Shown here in pieces: positions 8,238 to 17,374 of a stretch of 21,674 bases of DNA. The notes beneath the pieces are model-generated. The model searched no databases, had not been told where the DNA came from, and was given only the letters and a program-made list of their open reading frames with translations. The translations under genes were made by a program, and so were the position numbers. The stretch's first letter is position 1. Each line of letters begins with the position of its first letter. The stretch lies in contig LT649531.1 of assembly GCA_900128395.1 (NCBI GenBank), positions 1 to 21,674 of the forward strand. Reading direction: 5' to 3'. Source of the stretch: Stramenopiles sp. TOSAG23-2. Lineage: Eukaryota > Sar.

Positions 8238-8472
8238 CAGTATTTTTTAATAAAATAATAATATTATTTTCATATACCAATTGTATTAATAAATTAAAAT
8301 GCTGTTCATTATTAATAATCATCAAATTCACCTTAAAAATAATGGTGCGTCCATCATCCATCATAAGCTACCAGGTAAAGTACAGGTATACAAAAAATCA
8401 GAGAGAGAAATGATGAAATGATTTGATGATTTGCAACATTTGACACATTTTGATATTCTGGTTATAGCGGAA

Positions 8473-8492
8473 ACACACACACACATATATAT
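8473..8492. repeat. CA/TA microsatellite
   Basis: A simple (AC)n tract runs into (AT)n in the spacer before the second ankyrin gene. It is ordinary low-complexity DNA. Confidence 0.7.
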
Positions 8493-8605
8493 AATAGAAA
8501 TATTATAATATATCAGATACTATAATATATCCTGTGAATATATATATATAATAATAATAAATAATATATAAAAGATGGAATTGAATATGGAAACATTTGA
8601 AACGT

Positions 8606-9463
8606 ATGTTAGTAAAATGCTGGATGTACCTCTTAAAAATAAAAGATATTGATGCTCATAAAACTATGAATGATGGGCAATCACCAATATTCATAGCTGC
8701 GGATCGAGGTCACAAACAAATCCTTGGAACGCTATTAGATACAAAAGGAGCCGATGTTAACAAGGCATGGGATATTAATGACCAAACACCATTATGGAGG
8801 GCAGTACATGAAGAAAGAGAAAATGATATTTTGAAAATGCTTATAAATGCAGTTGGTATTGATAAAAATAAAAAGTGCCAAATAACTGGAGAATCTCCAT
8901 TACATATTGCTGCAAATCAGGGAAGTTATGAGATTGTTCAACTACTTTTATCAACAAGCGGTATTGACGTCAATACAGTTGACAACAATGGATGCACACC
9001 ATTATGGGACCAAGCGAATGGTCCGGGTTTAAGTCTTCGTGGGCCTCAAGATGTCGAAATGATTAACTTACTCTTAAATCGAAATGATGTTAATCCAAAT
9101 AAAGCAAATCATAATGGGCAAACACCATTGTGGGCAGCCTGCCATCAAGGATTTACTAGAAATGCTTTTGCGTTGTTGAAGGCTGATAATATTGATGTTC
9201 ATAAAGCAGACAACGAACAACGAACTCCATTGTATATTGCTGCAAAGAAAGGCCATCTTGCAATTGTTAGATTACTTACAAATGCCAGCGATATATTTAC
9301 AAGTATTAACACAGTAAGCAACAGTGGGTATACGGCATTGGATATGGCACGTCGGCTTCCTTACTATAATGACAAAAGACAACGAATTATCGATGTATTG
9401 AGATCGAAAGGAGGTTTGTATAGAGCTGATAGTGGCACCACAGCACCCGCGGTCCAACCATGA
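8606..9463 (+). CDS. Ankyrin-repeat protein; 5' end uncertain (possible frameshift)
   Basis: The product is about 285 residues and almost entirely ankyrin repeats of the DVNKxxxxGxTPLxxAxxxGHxxIVxLLL type. Six or seven units are visible, for example QSPIFIAADRGHKQI, ESPLHIAANQGSYEIVQLLL and RTPLYIAAKKGHLAIVRLL. The first in-frame ATG is 8606 in a weak context, giving MLVKCWMYLLKIKDIDAHK. Better-placed ATGs at 8575 and 8587 lie in another frame, which stops after 25 codons (MELNMETFETYVSKMLDVPL, then stop at 8650-8652). The two frames meet around the A-rich run CTTAAAAATAAAAG (8632-8645). A one-base change there would join them into a smooth ankyrin start. So this is a short gene starting at 8606, a frameshifted gene or a sequencing error. 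There is no signal peptide, so the protein is probably cytosolic. The stop is TGA, with AATAAA about 35 bp beyond. Confidence 0.75.
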   Translation: MLVKCWMYLLKIKDIDAHKTMNDGQSPIFIAADRGHKQILGTLLDTKGADVNKAWDINDQTPLWRAVHEERENDILKMLINAVGIDKNKKCQITGESPLHIAANQGSYEIVQLLLSTSGIDVNTVDNNGCTPLWDQANGPGLSLRGPQDVEMINLLLNRNDVNPNKANHNGQTPLWAACHQGFTRNAFALLKADNIDVHKADNEQRTPLYIAAKKGHLAIVRLLTNASDIFTSINTVSNSGYTALDMARRLPYYNDKRQRIIDVLRSKGGLYRADSGTTAPAVQP

Positions 9464-9664
9464 GGAGCGTCAGATTTAAAATTTTATATATATATTATAA
9501 ATAAAAAAAAATTACGAAAATACTTTTATAAAATGCTCTCTCTCTTTTAATACAAAACAAAATCACCCTTATTTGCAAAAAATCAAAAGGTCATTTTTTT
9601 TTAGGAATCGTCGTGTAAAAATACGAGGATGGCTGCTTGATGTATGCCATACATCCTCTCAATA
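9464..9664. other. Convergent intergenic region
   Basis: This short spacer separates the 3' ends of the ankyrin gene (+) and the dehydrogenase gene (-). It is AT-rich with a TA tract near 9485 and AATAAA near 9499. No gene is seen. Confidence 0.5.
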
Positions 9665-10528
9665 TTACATTTTACTTCTTGCTTTTCTTGGATCACCATG
9701 TCTACCATTTTCAGCAGGGAAATCACTTTTTGTGAAATCATTTGTTTGATCCCATTGTTCCATAACATAATCAATACCTTGTGTTTTTGGATCGTACAAT
9801 AAACCTCGACTTCTTTCAACTTTAAATTTACGTACTTGACCGCCTTCAGTTTGATACATTTTCCCCGTAGTAGGACAATCTTCATGGCATAAAACTAAAA
9901 CAGCATTTGCTGCATATTCAGCTTTCATTGCCTCATGCCTTTCTTTAGGGACAATATTTTCAGTCATACGTGTTATACCTTCCGTACAAATTAAATTTGA
10001 TAATACATTGTTTTTAAAGCCTTCTACAGCAGCAATACCATTTAAGCCAACTAATGCCCCTTTTGCTGCGGAATAATTACCTTGTCCAAAGCCCCCCCAA
10101 AATGCTGCTTGTGATCCGATGAATACAATTCTGCCATATTTTTGATCATTCATTTGTTTCCATGCAGCTTTCATCGTTCTAAATCCACCGACTACATGTG
10201 TATTTAAAACATCTGTAAACATTTCCAACGTCATACCTTTTAGTGTTTTATCACGTAGTTGTCCTGCATTATTGATTAAGATATGAATTGTACCAAATTC
10301 TTTAATAGCATGCTCAACAGCCTTTTCCCCTTCCGTAGCAACATTCGAATAATCTGCAACTGCAATACCACCGTTTGCTTTGATTTCAGCAACTACTTCA
10401 TCTGCTTTCTCAGGCGTACGATTATTTACCACAACTTTACAGCCCATAGCTGCTAGTTTTAATGCGTATTCTTTTCCCATTCCACGGCCTGCGCCAGTAA
10501 CGACTGCGACTTGTCCATTGAAATTCAT
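9665..10528 (-). CDS. Peroxisomal short-chain dehydrogenase, HSD17B4/MFE-2 dehydrogenase type
   Basis: This 287-residue Rossmann-fold SDR has all expected motifs: TGAGRGMG (11-18) for the dinucleotide, NNAG (86-89), Asn109, Ser139 and YSAAK with Tyr152 and Lys156. The C-terminal half (LCHEDCPTTGKMYQTEGG and the following KVERSRG) resembles the end of the first domain of eukaryotic multifunctional enzyme type 2, which oxidises 3-hydroxyacyl-CoA in peroxisomal beta-oxidation. The protein ends in -SKM, a known variant of the peroxisomal targeting signal PTS1, so a peroxisomal location is likely. No hydratase or SCP2 domain is attached, so it is a free-standing dehydrogenase. The exact substrate is inferred. 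The ATG start fits the family N-terminus (NFNGQVAVVTG). The stop is TAA. Confidence 0.9.
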   Translation of the reverse strand: MNFNGQVAVVTGAGRGMGKEYALKLAAMGCKVVVNNRTPEKADEVVAEIKANGGIAVADYSNVATEGEKAVEHAIKEFGTIHILINNAGQLRDKTLKGMTLEMFTDVLNTHVVGGFRTMKAAWKQMNDQKYGRIVFIGSQAAFWGGFGQGNYSAAKGALVGLNGIAAVEGFKNNVLSNLICTEGITRMTENIVPKERHEAMKAEYAANAVLVLCHEDCPTTGKMYQTEGGQVRKFKVERSRGLLYDPKTQGIDYVMEQWDQTNDFTKSDFPAENGRHGDPRKARSKM

Positions 10529-10805
10529 AGCTTCGTTATATATATTTTTTTTTTCTATAGATGTACTGTTTATGTTTGGATATGAAGAATTAAATTTACC
10601 GTATATATTATAATATATATATGCATTACTCTAGAGGCAAGCCCAGGGCAAGCACAGTGTAAGTGCGGGAAAGATATAATTGAAATAATATATATCTTTT
10701 TTTTTCACTTTTTTGGGTAGGATCGAAAGATATCGTCGATTTGCACATCATTTCTCATCATTTTGCAATTATTTGTTGGGGGCACCTTAACCTGGCTGGG
10801 CTGCA

Positions 10806-10826
10806 CTGCAGCTGCAGCTTAAGCTG
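10806..10826. repeat. Two overlapping 12 bp palindromes in a GC-rich patch
   Basis: CTGCAGCTGCAG (10806-10817) and CAGCTTAAGCTG (10815-10826) are each self-complementary and share three bases. They lie in a GC-rich island within AT-rich spacer, about 280 bp upstream of the dehydrogenase start. This could be a transcription-factor site cluster, but no factor can be named. Confidence 0.75.
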
Positions 10827-10865
10827 GGGCAATTTTGATTATTTCGCCATAAGGTATTTAGCTCT

Positions 10866-10890
10866 ATTATAATATAGCATTATAATATAG
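10866..10890. repeat. 12 bp direct repeat ATTATAATATAG x2
   Basis: Two exact copies with one base between them, upstream of the dehydrogenase gene. The sequence is simple and AT-only apart from the final G, so chance or slippage is likely. Confidence 0.6.
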
Positions 10891-11037
10891 AATGAGTCTT
10901 CTGACGACGCAGACTATGGGAAAAGGTTTAAAGTTTACAGTAAAGATATTTAAGACTTACGAATTCGTAAATATTTGATGTTTTAAAATTTATTTTGTAC
11001 GGAATTTTTAATACGAAATTAATGTGTCCGTATTTTT

Positions 11038-14000
11038 TTACCATTGCTTAATCTCTCCACCCCATCGTCGTTCCTTCGTTGACATATCTGATGCACCACT
11101 TTTTGGCCTTGTACCATATCTATTATTGTCTTGATTTCCTTTTAAAGTATTATTATTCATGTTGTTTGTTTTCCTGGATATTTTCTTTTTAATACCCAAT
11201 GCACCCAACCTCGGTTCTTTTCTTAATCGAACTTCTGGCAAACCTGACTGTGCCATTTTTTGCTCATAATTATTACCCCATTCATCTTGTCTAGATCTTA
11301 ATGGTGTTGTACTTGGTCTATTTAATTGCTTTTTGGATCCTCGAATTCCGCCACGTTTGCGATTACGAGTATAATATTGTTTTTGCTGTTCTATGGCATC
11401 TTTAATTTTTTCATCTTCGTTCTCACCATCTTTGACCACCATTTCTTCTTCTTTGAAAGCTTCTTTCCTCATATGTGCATTTACCAATGGACTTAAATCT
11501 TTTGGTTTATTTCTTTCCTTTTGTAGCATCATAAGAGTATGCGGTCTGGTTCGGACCGGCGATGTATTTGGACGTTTATTATGATTCAGCGAAATTGTAA
11601 TTGATTGTCTTGAATTTGGACGAGATAACGTTGGTCTTGATGAACCACGAGATAATGATGTTCTTGATGAACCACGTGATAAATTATGTCTAGATGATCC
11701 TCTAGATTTACTAAAACGTTTTGGCCCTGTTTGTACAGGTGGAAGAACTCTTTCAATCCTTGAAACTTGTGGGAAATAAGGAATATTAAAAACACGTTTG
11801 TCTTCTAAACCATAAGGTTTAAATAAAATTGGATTTTCATCCTTTTCCATTGTTGGCTTCCATTGCACATTCATAATAGCTTTTAATCGTGCCTGGTGTT
11901 CCTCCGCGGCTAATATTCGTTCTTCTTCCACTATGATTGCCATGGCTAAATCATCCTCTATAGCCATTTCATTGATTTCTCGCATCATAATTTGAATCTC
12001 TTTCCGTTTTATTTCACGTTCCCGTTTTTCCTCTTCCTCTTTCAAAAACTCTTCTCGTACTTCATAGGCTAAATCATCTTCCATTTCCATAAGCTCGCCA
12101 TTTCTTTTTTCGTCTCTTTCAATTTTTTCCTGTTCCAAACGCAATCGTTCTTCCTCCGCTTCTCTTCGATCTTCCAGTTCCTTCTCCTTTAAAGTACGTC
12201 CATATGGATCCCGATACCGCTCTAAAGTTAATCGCCTTTGTCGATGAACTTCATCCATGATTGCTTTATTATTAGCTGATTCTAACAATTCCAATTGAAT
12301 GCGAAATAAATATGCACGGCGTTCTTTTTCCTCCCTAGCCATGTCTTCATTAGCCTGTTTTTCCCTTAATTTTTCTTGTCTAATGAATTCTCTTTCTGCT
12401 TCTTCTTTTTCTTTCATGGCAAAATATGCTTCATCGTTGTTTAATAAGCCAGAGCCGTTATCCCATCCTTCCGGCATTTCGAAAGAATCAGGAACATTCT
12501 CCACAAAACCACCTTTGTTTTCCTCAACCAAATAGTCACCTTCAAATTCTACCATCCCTACTTCTAACAAACCTGCAACATTTGCATTAAATGCCCTGCG
12601 TTTTTCTCTATCCAATTTTCTTCTAGCTTTATGCTCCATCGCACGCATAATTTTATCATCCTCCTCTAACTTTTTATTGGAATACCAACCCAATGCTTCC
12701 CATCGATCAATATACCAAGATTTTTCATCCGCATAATCTTGCGCTTCTTGTAATGTACAATCGTCTTCATAATCTTCTAAATCTAGGTCGTCTGCCCAAA
12801 TATCAGGAATTTCATAGCCATGTTTCGATCGTGCTCGTTGCTTCAATGCATTTCTAAATAATGTACGTCGATTTTCCAAAAATCGTTTACGACTTTCATG
12901 ATCATTTATATACCAAGATTTAAACTCTTGAAACGTTCTACGTTTTCCAAGCGGTGCGCCACGACGATCACGTGCCGGTAGTTTTGCAACTTCCTTGGCA
13001 GTACCAGCAGGAACAGTATCTTCCTCGGTTTTCTCTTCCACCTTCACTTCATCTTTTTCTAGATCAACCTCCTTTGTTTGAACGGCTTCTTTTTCATCTT
13101 TTTCCTGCTCAGTAGCTTTTGCACTAGTAGTTGGTTTTTGAATTTTCTTATCACCAGGTTTTTCCTGTCCTTCCGATGTGGTAATTTTATCATCCTCGTT
13201 ATCAACAATCATTTTCTTCGCTTCCTCAATTGAGGCCTGGTTCGTGCCTTCCTCTACTTCTTGTACTGTATCCTCAACAAGTGAAATTTTAATCGATAAT
13301 CCTTCTTCCACTTCACCATCTTCTACTTCTTTTTCCTTTACCTCAACTGTATATGGTATTATATCGTCCTCTGATGTTAACCATTCCTTGAATTCTTCTT
13401 TAACCGTTTGTGGATCGCCGTCATGCTCTAAATTGCTTTTTTTTTCTAAAATTACAGTGACATTTTCTTCATTTTCGCCTTCGATACTAACATTTCCATG
13501 CTTATCCGTAATAGTAGTTGGTACAACAACATCCATGGTTTCTGCATCGTCTTTAATAATTTCATCCTCAGCAGCAGCTGCAATGACATCGTTATTTTTC
13601 ATCGCTGCTTCCATTTCTCTCATAAAAAAGTCAAAACGTACACCATCGGCAGTAGCAAACCACATGGCAAATTCAATTTCCTCAGCTGTATCTAACCCAG
13701 TCCCATCAATGACACCAAAAACTGGTGGTAACGGAATACCCTCATCTTCAGCCCTTTTCCGGATATGTTTATCGCACAAAGCGGACATAATTTCCATTTC
13801 TTTTTCATTTTCAGTTAAATCATCCCATGGTACGCCAATTTCTCCACCAACCGTCAATTCATCCACCATTGGACCAAATGGATCTAATGTAATAATCGTT
13901 CGATTTCTACCCCATCTTACAAGTTTATCGACAGCACGTTTTAAAAGCGTGTTTCGATAATTTAAAAATTCCCTGCGCAAATACTTATGTTTACGATACC

Positions 14001-17000
14001 ATTTTACAAATATACGTATTGCACGATATGTACGACGTTCAAGACTTTCATCTTCTAAGCCTTTAGCTATATCCAGTAATAATTTTTCTTTTTTTGCGCT
14101 TTGAATTGCTTCATCATAATCTTCTTCCGTTTCCAAAACTCCATCTTCATCAGGACCTGCTTCCCACTTATCACGCAAATGTAACCGTGCAGTCAATCCA
14201 CTATCACGTCTACCCTCCTCATATTTACGCAACAAGTCAATATCAATACCTTCAATCGCAGCAGCTGATTGAATCGGTACATGCATAATCGCTCCCCGTA
14301 TTTCCTGGTCCATGAAACTGGCACGAACGCCATCATTTTTTGAAAACCATTCTATGTATTCTTTTAGACGCTCGCTACTTTCTCTAGCTTTGCGTTTTTT
14401 AGTTGCTTCATCATCTTCATCGGAATCATCATTAGCATCACCTTCCTCAATAATACTACTGTCCTCACCTTCTATTTTATTTTTCTTTGACTCTCTGACA
14501 AAATCTTCTGGCAATGCATAATCAAGCTCATCAACAGTGCATGCATCCCGAACATCGCTTTCCCAACATGATATTTCAGCTTCTAACATTTGCAGCTCTG
14601 GTGTCATTTTCTCCCAACGTCTTGCTGGATAGCATGGTGGTGGTGGATCTTCATCTTCCGATAAGACGGAACTTCGGGCAGTCCCTTCCGAATCTGGCGG
14701 TGTATCAGGCTCTGATGAATCGCTCAAATTCATAATTTGCAATTCAGATGCTAAACGTTCTCCCTCTTTAGCCGCTTCGCGAGCACGCGCTAATGCCATA
14801 TCACTACTAGATTTTGAAGAAGGGTCTAATGTACTACTGCCATCAAAATCACTCGCTCCAGCTTCCCATGGCCATGGTGGTGCACCAGGTGGTAATGGCG
14901 GTGGCATCGCAAACATCATAATGTCTGCACCAGAAGAATCTACAAATGAATTCAACGCTATACGCTGGCCAACTGTACCAATTTTGTCTTTATTGAATTT
15001 ATCTTTCGCATTTAATGCATTGCTACTTTTACGTCTGTTTTGTGAATTTAATTTCAATTGATATTTCTTACGGCGCTTTATTTCTTTTCGCTTTTCTTTC
15101 CGCCGTAGCCGAACAGCAAACATAAATTCCTCATCAATCACTTGCTTCCGTGCTAAAGCCATCTTATGGCGCCTATCACTAAAACCTATAGGAACCCCAC
15201 TACCATCAGCGCCAGTTTTATCAACATGAAATGGACTTCGCTGTTGCAACAATGCATAATATGGAATTCGAGGATTGTAACTTTTATAATTATTATTTTC
15301 ACTGCCAATATCACTATATTTACCTTCATCATCATTCTTTGAGTCCATCATATAATCATCACCAAATTCATCTTCATCACTTGTTAAAGTTGTTGTAGAT
15401 GGCATGGATACTTCAACAGCCCATGATTTATATTCATTTTCAAATTCTGCTTCATCAACTTCATTGGCTGTTTTTTCCTCTGGTAGACCCATTTGCTTTC
15501 GTAACAATCTTCGTTTATCCATATCGCTTAGACTTGGCAAATAGCCACTTCCACCAACAACTGTATTATTTAAATCAGGCTCGTCGCTATGTTTTTTATT
15601 TTTTCGCCTGTATCCTTCCATAGTCCGTGGTCGTCTACGATTTTTTTCTTTTGCTAAATCCGCTTTAATTTTATGTTCAGCTAAATGTGGTGGTAGCGGA
15701 GCTGTTCGACTCATGTCTAATTTTGGATCATACATGATATTTAAAACTTTTGGTTTTTCTTGGACGGGTGTCTTCATGCTTCTCGCAGTGGGTTTATCTC
15801 TATTCGGTGTCGTGTTTGGACGCTGTTTAGTACCATTTGTATTATCGTTTGTTTGCGCAATCAAAGCATCGTAAAATCCAGATGTTTGAAAGTACAATGG
15901 CCCTGGTATACCACGTTCATGTGTTATTGGTGGTTTAACTATATTAGGTGTCATTTGAAGTTTATTACTTTTACTATTATTGTCGTATTCGCCATAAGAT
16001 TGACCATCCTGACTACTACCTATGTGCATTTGAGAATATAAATCAACATTTGATTGATCAATTGGTAATCTACGATATGCCGCACTTATTTGCTTTTGAT
16101 GAGAATGTGGAGGAATTAAATTATTTTCTCCTTCTCCATTTACTTCCCCATTTATCCGCCTCAAACGTTCTTCTTCATTCAAAAATGCATCCTCCGATAC
16201 TACTAACGAATCTGTTGATGGAAGTGCTAAATCATACCCATCTAAGAGATTTTCCCCATACCATTCTAATAATGGTTTCCCTTTTAAACCAGACATATTG
16301 TTTCTTACATAATCAGAATCATTGTTGATTTCTTTATTTGGTTGCTTTTGTAAAATTTTTTTTCTTTTCTTTGTGCCCATATTATTTCTATTTTGTATGA
16401 TTATTCCAGAATGTCCGCCATCAATACCACCAGTGTTTAATATTTTTTTCTTCTTGTTTAATTTTTGTGATGGTGATGGCGATCTTGATCTTGGATTACT
16501 TATATTGCTCTTAGTTGGTGATGGTGCTCTTTGATTGTTACGAAACCGTATTATTTCTGAGGTTGGTGATTCACTTTTTAAAGTTTCTGCAATTTTTGGG
16601 GACAAATTTACGTTAGACGTTATATTAGGCTGTTTAAAATTTATTGGAGAGGACGATGGCGATGATGATACTGATTCTTTGTCGCTCTTTTTTGATGATC
16701 TTGCTGGATGGCTTGTTTTTAAATCATCTAGAGTCTCTTCGTTTTTTTTTTTATTGCTGTTGTCCTTGTTTGTTGTGTTATTACTATTATTATTATTATT
16801 ATTTACATTTCGACTATTATTATTATTCGTATTACTTTTACTTTTCTTTTTTGATTTAAAACTTTTCTTTTTTGATTTAAAACTTTTCTTTTCGGTATTT
16901 GTTGTAGAAGATATTACATTTTGTTCTTTGACGATGCTTTGACTGTTGATGGGATTATTACTATTAGATAATAGAACCGTGTTATCATATTCATCTTCCG

Positions 17001-17187
17001 CCCATGGCATGACTGGGTCATCAACAAGTATACTATCCTCCTTTTTAATACCTTTGCCGTTAGTATTTGCCAATTTTTCCCTACGATCCGTCTCTTCAAT
17101 ATGTCGATTTGGTGGGGATTCAATCCTCCACTTGATCCCTTCCTCCGTTATAATTGGGGACGATGGACGATCTGTATCTTTCTCCAT
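11038..17187 (-). CDS. Giant low-complexity and coiled-coil protein with internal W[YF]-RxxF repeats, unknown function
   Basis: Starting at the ATG at 17187 (the frame is open further up only through a GTG), the product has 2049 residues and no intron. In order: a disordered Ser/Asn/Lys-rich head with a doubled KSFKSKK unit (about 100-117) and an Asn tract (about 119-143); a Pro-rich patch (PPPLPPGAPPWPWE, about 760); and a middle region with a recurring motif W[YF]-x(6)-x-R-x-x-F. The repeat tryptophans are near 947, 1063, 1176 and 1425, with weaker copies near 1269 and 1491. A Lys/Glu-rich segment lies between copies. Next come a long charged coiled coil (about 1590-1770), then a basic tail with four SRGSSR-like units (about 1825-1860). 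No signal peptide or membrane segment is seen. The family is not recognised. A cytoskeletal or basal-body scaffold would fit its make-up and its divergent pairing with PIBF1, but that is conjecture. The stop is TAA. Confidence 0.85.
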   Translation of the reverse strand: MEKDTDRPSSPIITEEGIKWRIESPPNRHIEETDRREKLANTNGKGIKKEDSILVDDPVMPWAEDEYDNTVLLSNSNNPINSQSIVKEQNVISSTTNTEKKSFKSKKKSFKSKKKSKSNTNNNNSRNVNNNNNNSNNTTNKDNSNKKKNEETLDDLKTSHPARSSKKSDKESVSSSPSSSPINFKQPNITSNVNLSPKIAETLKSESPTSEIIRFRNNQRAPSPTKSNISNPRSRSPSPSQKLNKKKKILNTGGIDGGHSGIIIQNRNNMGTKKRKKILQKQPNKEINNDSDYVRNNMSGLKGKPLLEWYGENLLDGYDLALPSTDSLVVSEDAFLNEEERLRRINGEVNGEGENNLIPPHSHQKQISAAYRRLPIDQSNVDLYSQMHIGSSQDGQSYGEYDNNSKSNKLQMTPNIVKPPITHERGIPGPLYFQTSGFYDALIAQTNDNTNGTKQRPNTTPNRDKPTARSMKTPVQEKPKVLNIMYDPKLDMSRTAPLPPHLAEHKIKADLAKEKNRRRPRTMEGYRRKNKKHSDEPDLNNTVVGGSGYLPSLSDMDKRRLLRKQMGLPEEKTANEVDEAEFENEYKSWAVEVSMPSTTTLTSDEDEFGDDYMMDSKNDDEGKYSDIGSENNNYKSYNPRIPYYALLQQRSPFHVDKTGADGSGVPIGFSDRRHKMALARKQVIDEEFMFAVRLRRKEKRKEIKRRKKYQLKLNSQNRRKSSNALNAKDKFNKDKIGTVGQRIALNSFVDSSGADIMMFAMPPPLPPGAPPWPWEAGASDFDGSSTLDPSSKSSSDMALARAREAAKEGERLASELQIMNLSDSSEPDTPPDSEGTARSSVLSEDEDPPPPCYPARRWEKMTPELQMLEAEISCWESDVRDACTVDELDYALPEDFVRESKKNKIEGEDSSIIEEGDANDDSDEDDEATKKRKARESSERLKEYIEWFSKNDGVRASFMDQEIRGAIMHVPIQSAAAIEGIDIDLLRKYEEGRRDSGLTARLHLRDKWEAGPDEDGVLETEEDYDEAIQSAKKEKLLLDIAKGLEDESLERRTYRAIRIFVKWYRKHKYLRREFLNYRNTLLKRAVDKLVRWGRNRTIITLDPFGPMVDELTVGGEIGVPWDDLTENEKEMEIMSALCDKHIRKRAEDEGIPLPPVFGVIDGTGLDTAEEIEFAMWFATADGVRFDFFMREMEAAMKNNDVIAAAAEDEIIKDDAETMDVVVPTTITDKHGNVSIEGENEENVTVILEKKSNLEHDGDPQTVKEEFKEWLTSEDDIIPYTVEVKEKEVEDGEVEEGLSIKISLVEDTVQEVEEGTNQASIEEAKKMIVDNEDDKITTSEGQEKPGDKKIQKPTTSAKATEQEKDEKEAVQTKEVDLEKDEVKVEEKTEEDTVPAGTAKEVAKLPARDRRGAPLGKRRTFQEFKSWYINDHESRKRFLENRRTLFRNALKQRARSKHGYEIPDIWADDLDLEDYEDDCTLQEAQDYADEKSWYIDRWEALGWYSNKKLEEDDKIMRAMEHKARRKLDREKRRAFNANVAGLLEVGMVEFEGDYLVEENKGGFVENVPDSFEMPEGWDNGSGLLNNDEAYFAMKEKEEAEREFIRQEKLREKQANEDMAREEKERRAYLFRIQLELLESANNKAIMDEVHRQRRLTLERYRDPYGRTLKEKELEDRREAEEERLRLEQEKIERDEKRNGELMEMEDDLAYEVREEFLKEEEEKREREIKRKEIQIMMREINEMAIEDDLAMAIIVEEERILAAEEHQARLKAIMNVQWKPTMEKDENPILFKPYGLEDKRVFNIPYFPQVSRIERVLPPVQTGPKRFSKSRGSSRHNLSRGSSRTSLSRGSSRPTLSRPNSRQSITISLNHNKRPNTSPVRTRPHTLMMLQKERNKPKDLSPLVNAHMRKEAFKEEEMVVKDGENEDEKIKDAIEQQKQYYTRNRKRGGIRGSKKQLNRPSTTPLRSRQDEWGNNYEQKMAQSGLPEVRLRKEPRLGALGIKKKISRKTNNMNNNTLKGNQDNNRYGTRPKSGASDMSTKERRWGGEIKQW
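11604..11706 (-). repeat. Tandem SRGSSR-coding repeat
   Basis: Within the giant gene, roughly 24-base units encode SRGSSRHN, SRGSSRTS, SRGSSRPT and SRPNSRQS, each preceded by Leu or Lys. The copies are diverged at the DNA level. Such basic Ser/Arg tracts are often phosphorylated and can bind microtubules or nucleic acid. Here the role is unknown. Confidence 0.7.
16778..16890 (-). repeat. Asn-coding trinucleotide tract and 21 bp tandem repeat
   Basis: AAT/AAC triplets encode an Asn-rich run, next to two near-identical 21-base units encoding KSFKSKK. Both lie in the disordered head of the giant protein. Slippage-driven low complexity is common in AT-rich protist genomes. Confidence 0.75.
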
Positions 17188-17374
17188 GTTTATTATGATG
17201 AAATTCACTGCTACTTTATAAATGTTTATTCATGATTCTTATAGAAAATATTGGAATTTCTTTCTAAACACATGAATATATATTATATATAAATTATTAT
17301 TATAACAAACGGCTATTTAGAGAGGATGATCCGCTCTCCTCCTCCTCTCATTCAGTACATACGTACATTCTAGG

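Larger units (their letters stand above)
8083..8574. other. AT-rich intergenic region
   Basis: No coding region is supported. It contains AATAAA at 8202-8207, a possible polyadenylation signal for the upstream gene. A small hairpin (TACCAG/CTGGTA arms, 8215-8237) follows. There is a CA/TA microsatellite at about 8473-8492 and two copies of TATAATATATC (8504-8514 and 8521-8531). The 3' part should be the promoter of the second ankyrin gene. Confidence 0.5.
10529..11037. other. Intergenic region with a GC-rich palindromic patch
   Basis: This region lies upstream of the dehydrogenase and downstream of the giant gene, both on the minus strand. Most of it is AT-rich, but around 10630-10670 and 10777-10830 there are unusually GC-rich patches. 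The second contains two overlapping palindromes (listed separately). Two copies of ATTATAATATAG occur at 10866-10877 and 10879-10890. No coding region or RNA gene is recognised. Confidence 0.5.

Noticed and set aside
6105-8377. Recurring TACCAGG(TA) motif in spacers (6105, 6114, 8230 reversed, 8369)
   Set aside because: It also occurs inside coding sequence (around 2257), the copies are short, and the flanks do not align, so chance is adequate.
8604-8645. Possible 42 bp intron (GTATGT...AAAAG) at the second ankyrin gene
   Set aside because: The donor looks good, but joining at any nearby AG gives the wrong phase or an immediate stop, so a frameshift or a downstream start explains the region better.
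5005-9463. Ankyrin genes as bacterial effector or giant-virus genes
   Set aside because: Ankyrin arrays are common there, but neighbours with PTS1, signal peptides and PIBF1 fit a eukaryotic nuclear genome, and the base composition does not differ visibly from the flanking genes.
13178-13960. 260-codon Ser-rich open frame on the plus strand
   Set aside because: It is the antisense of the Glu/Lys/Asp-rich part of the giant gene; such composition gives long Ser/Phe-rich shadow frames. It has no domain or signal, while the minus strand is clearly coding.
16535-16942. 135-codon Leu/Phe-rich open frame on the plus strand
   Set aside because: Antisense of the Asn/Lys/Ser low-complexity head of the giant protein. 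The hydrophobicity comes from reversed AAT/AAA codons, not from a real membrane protein.
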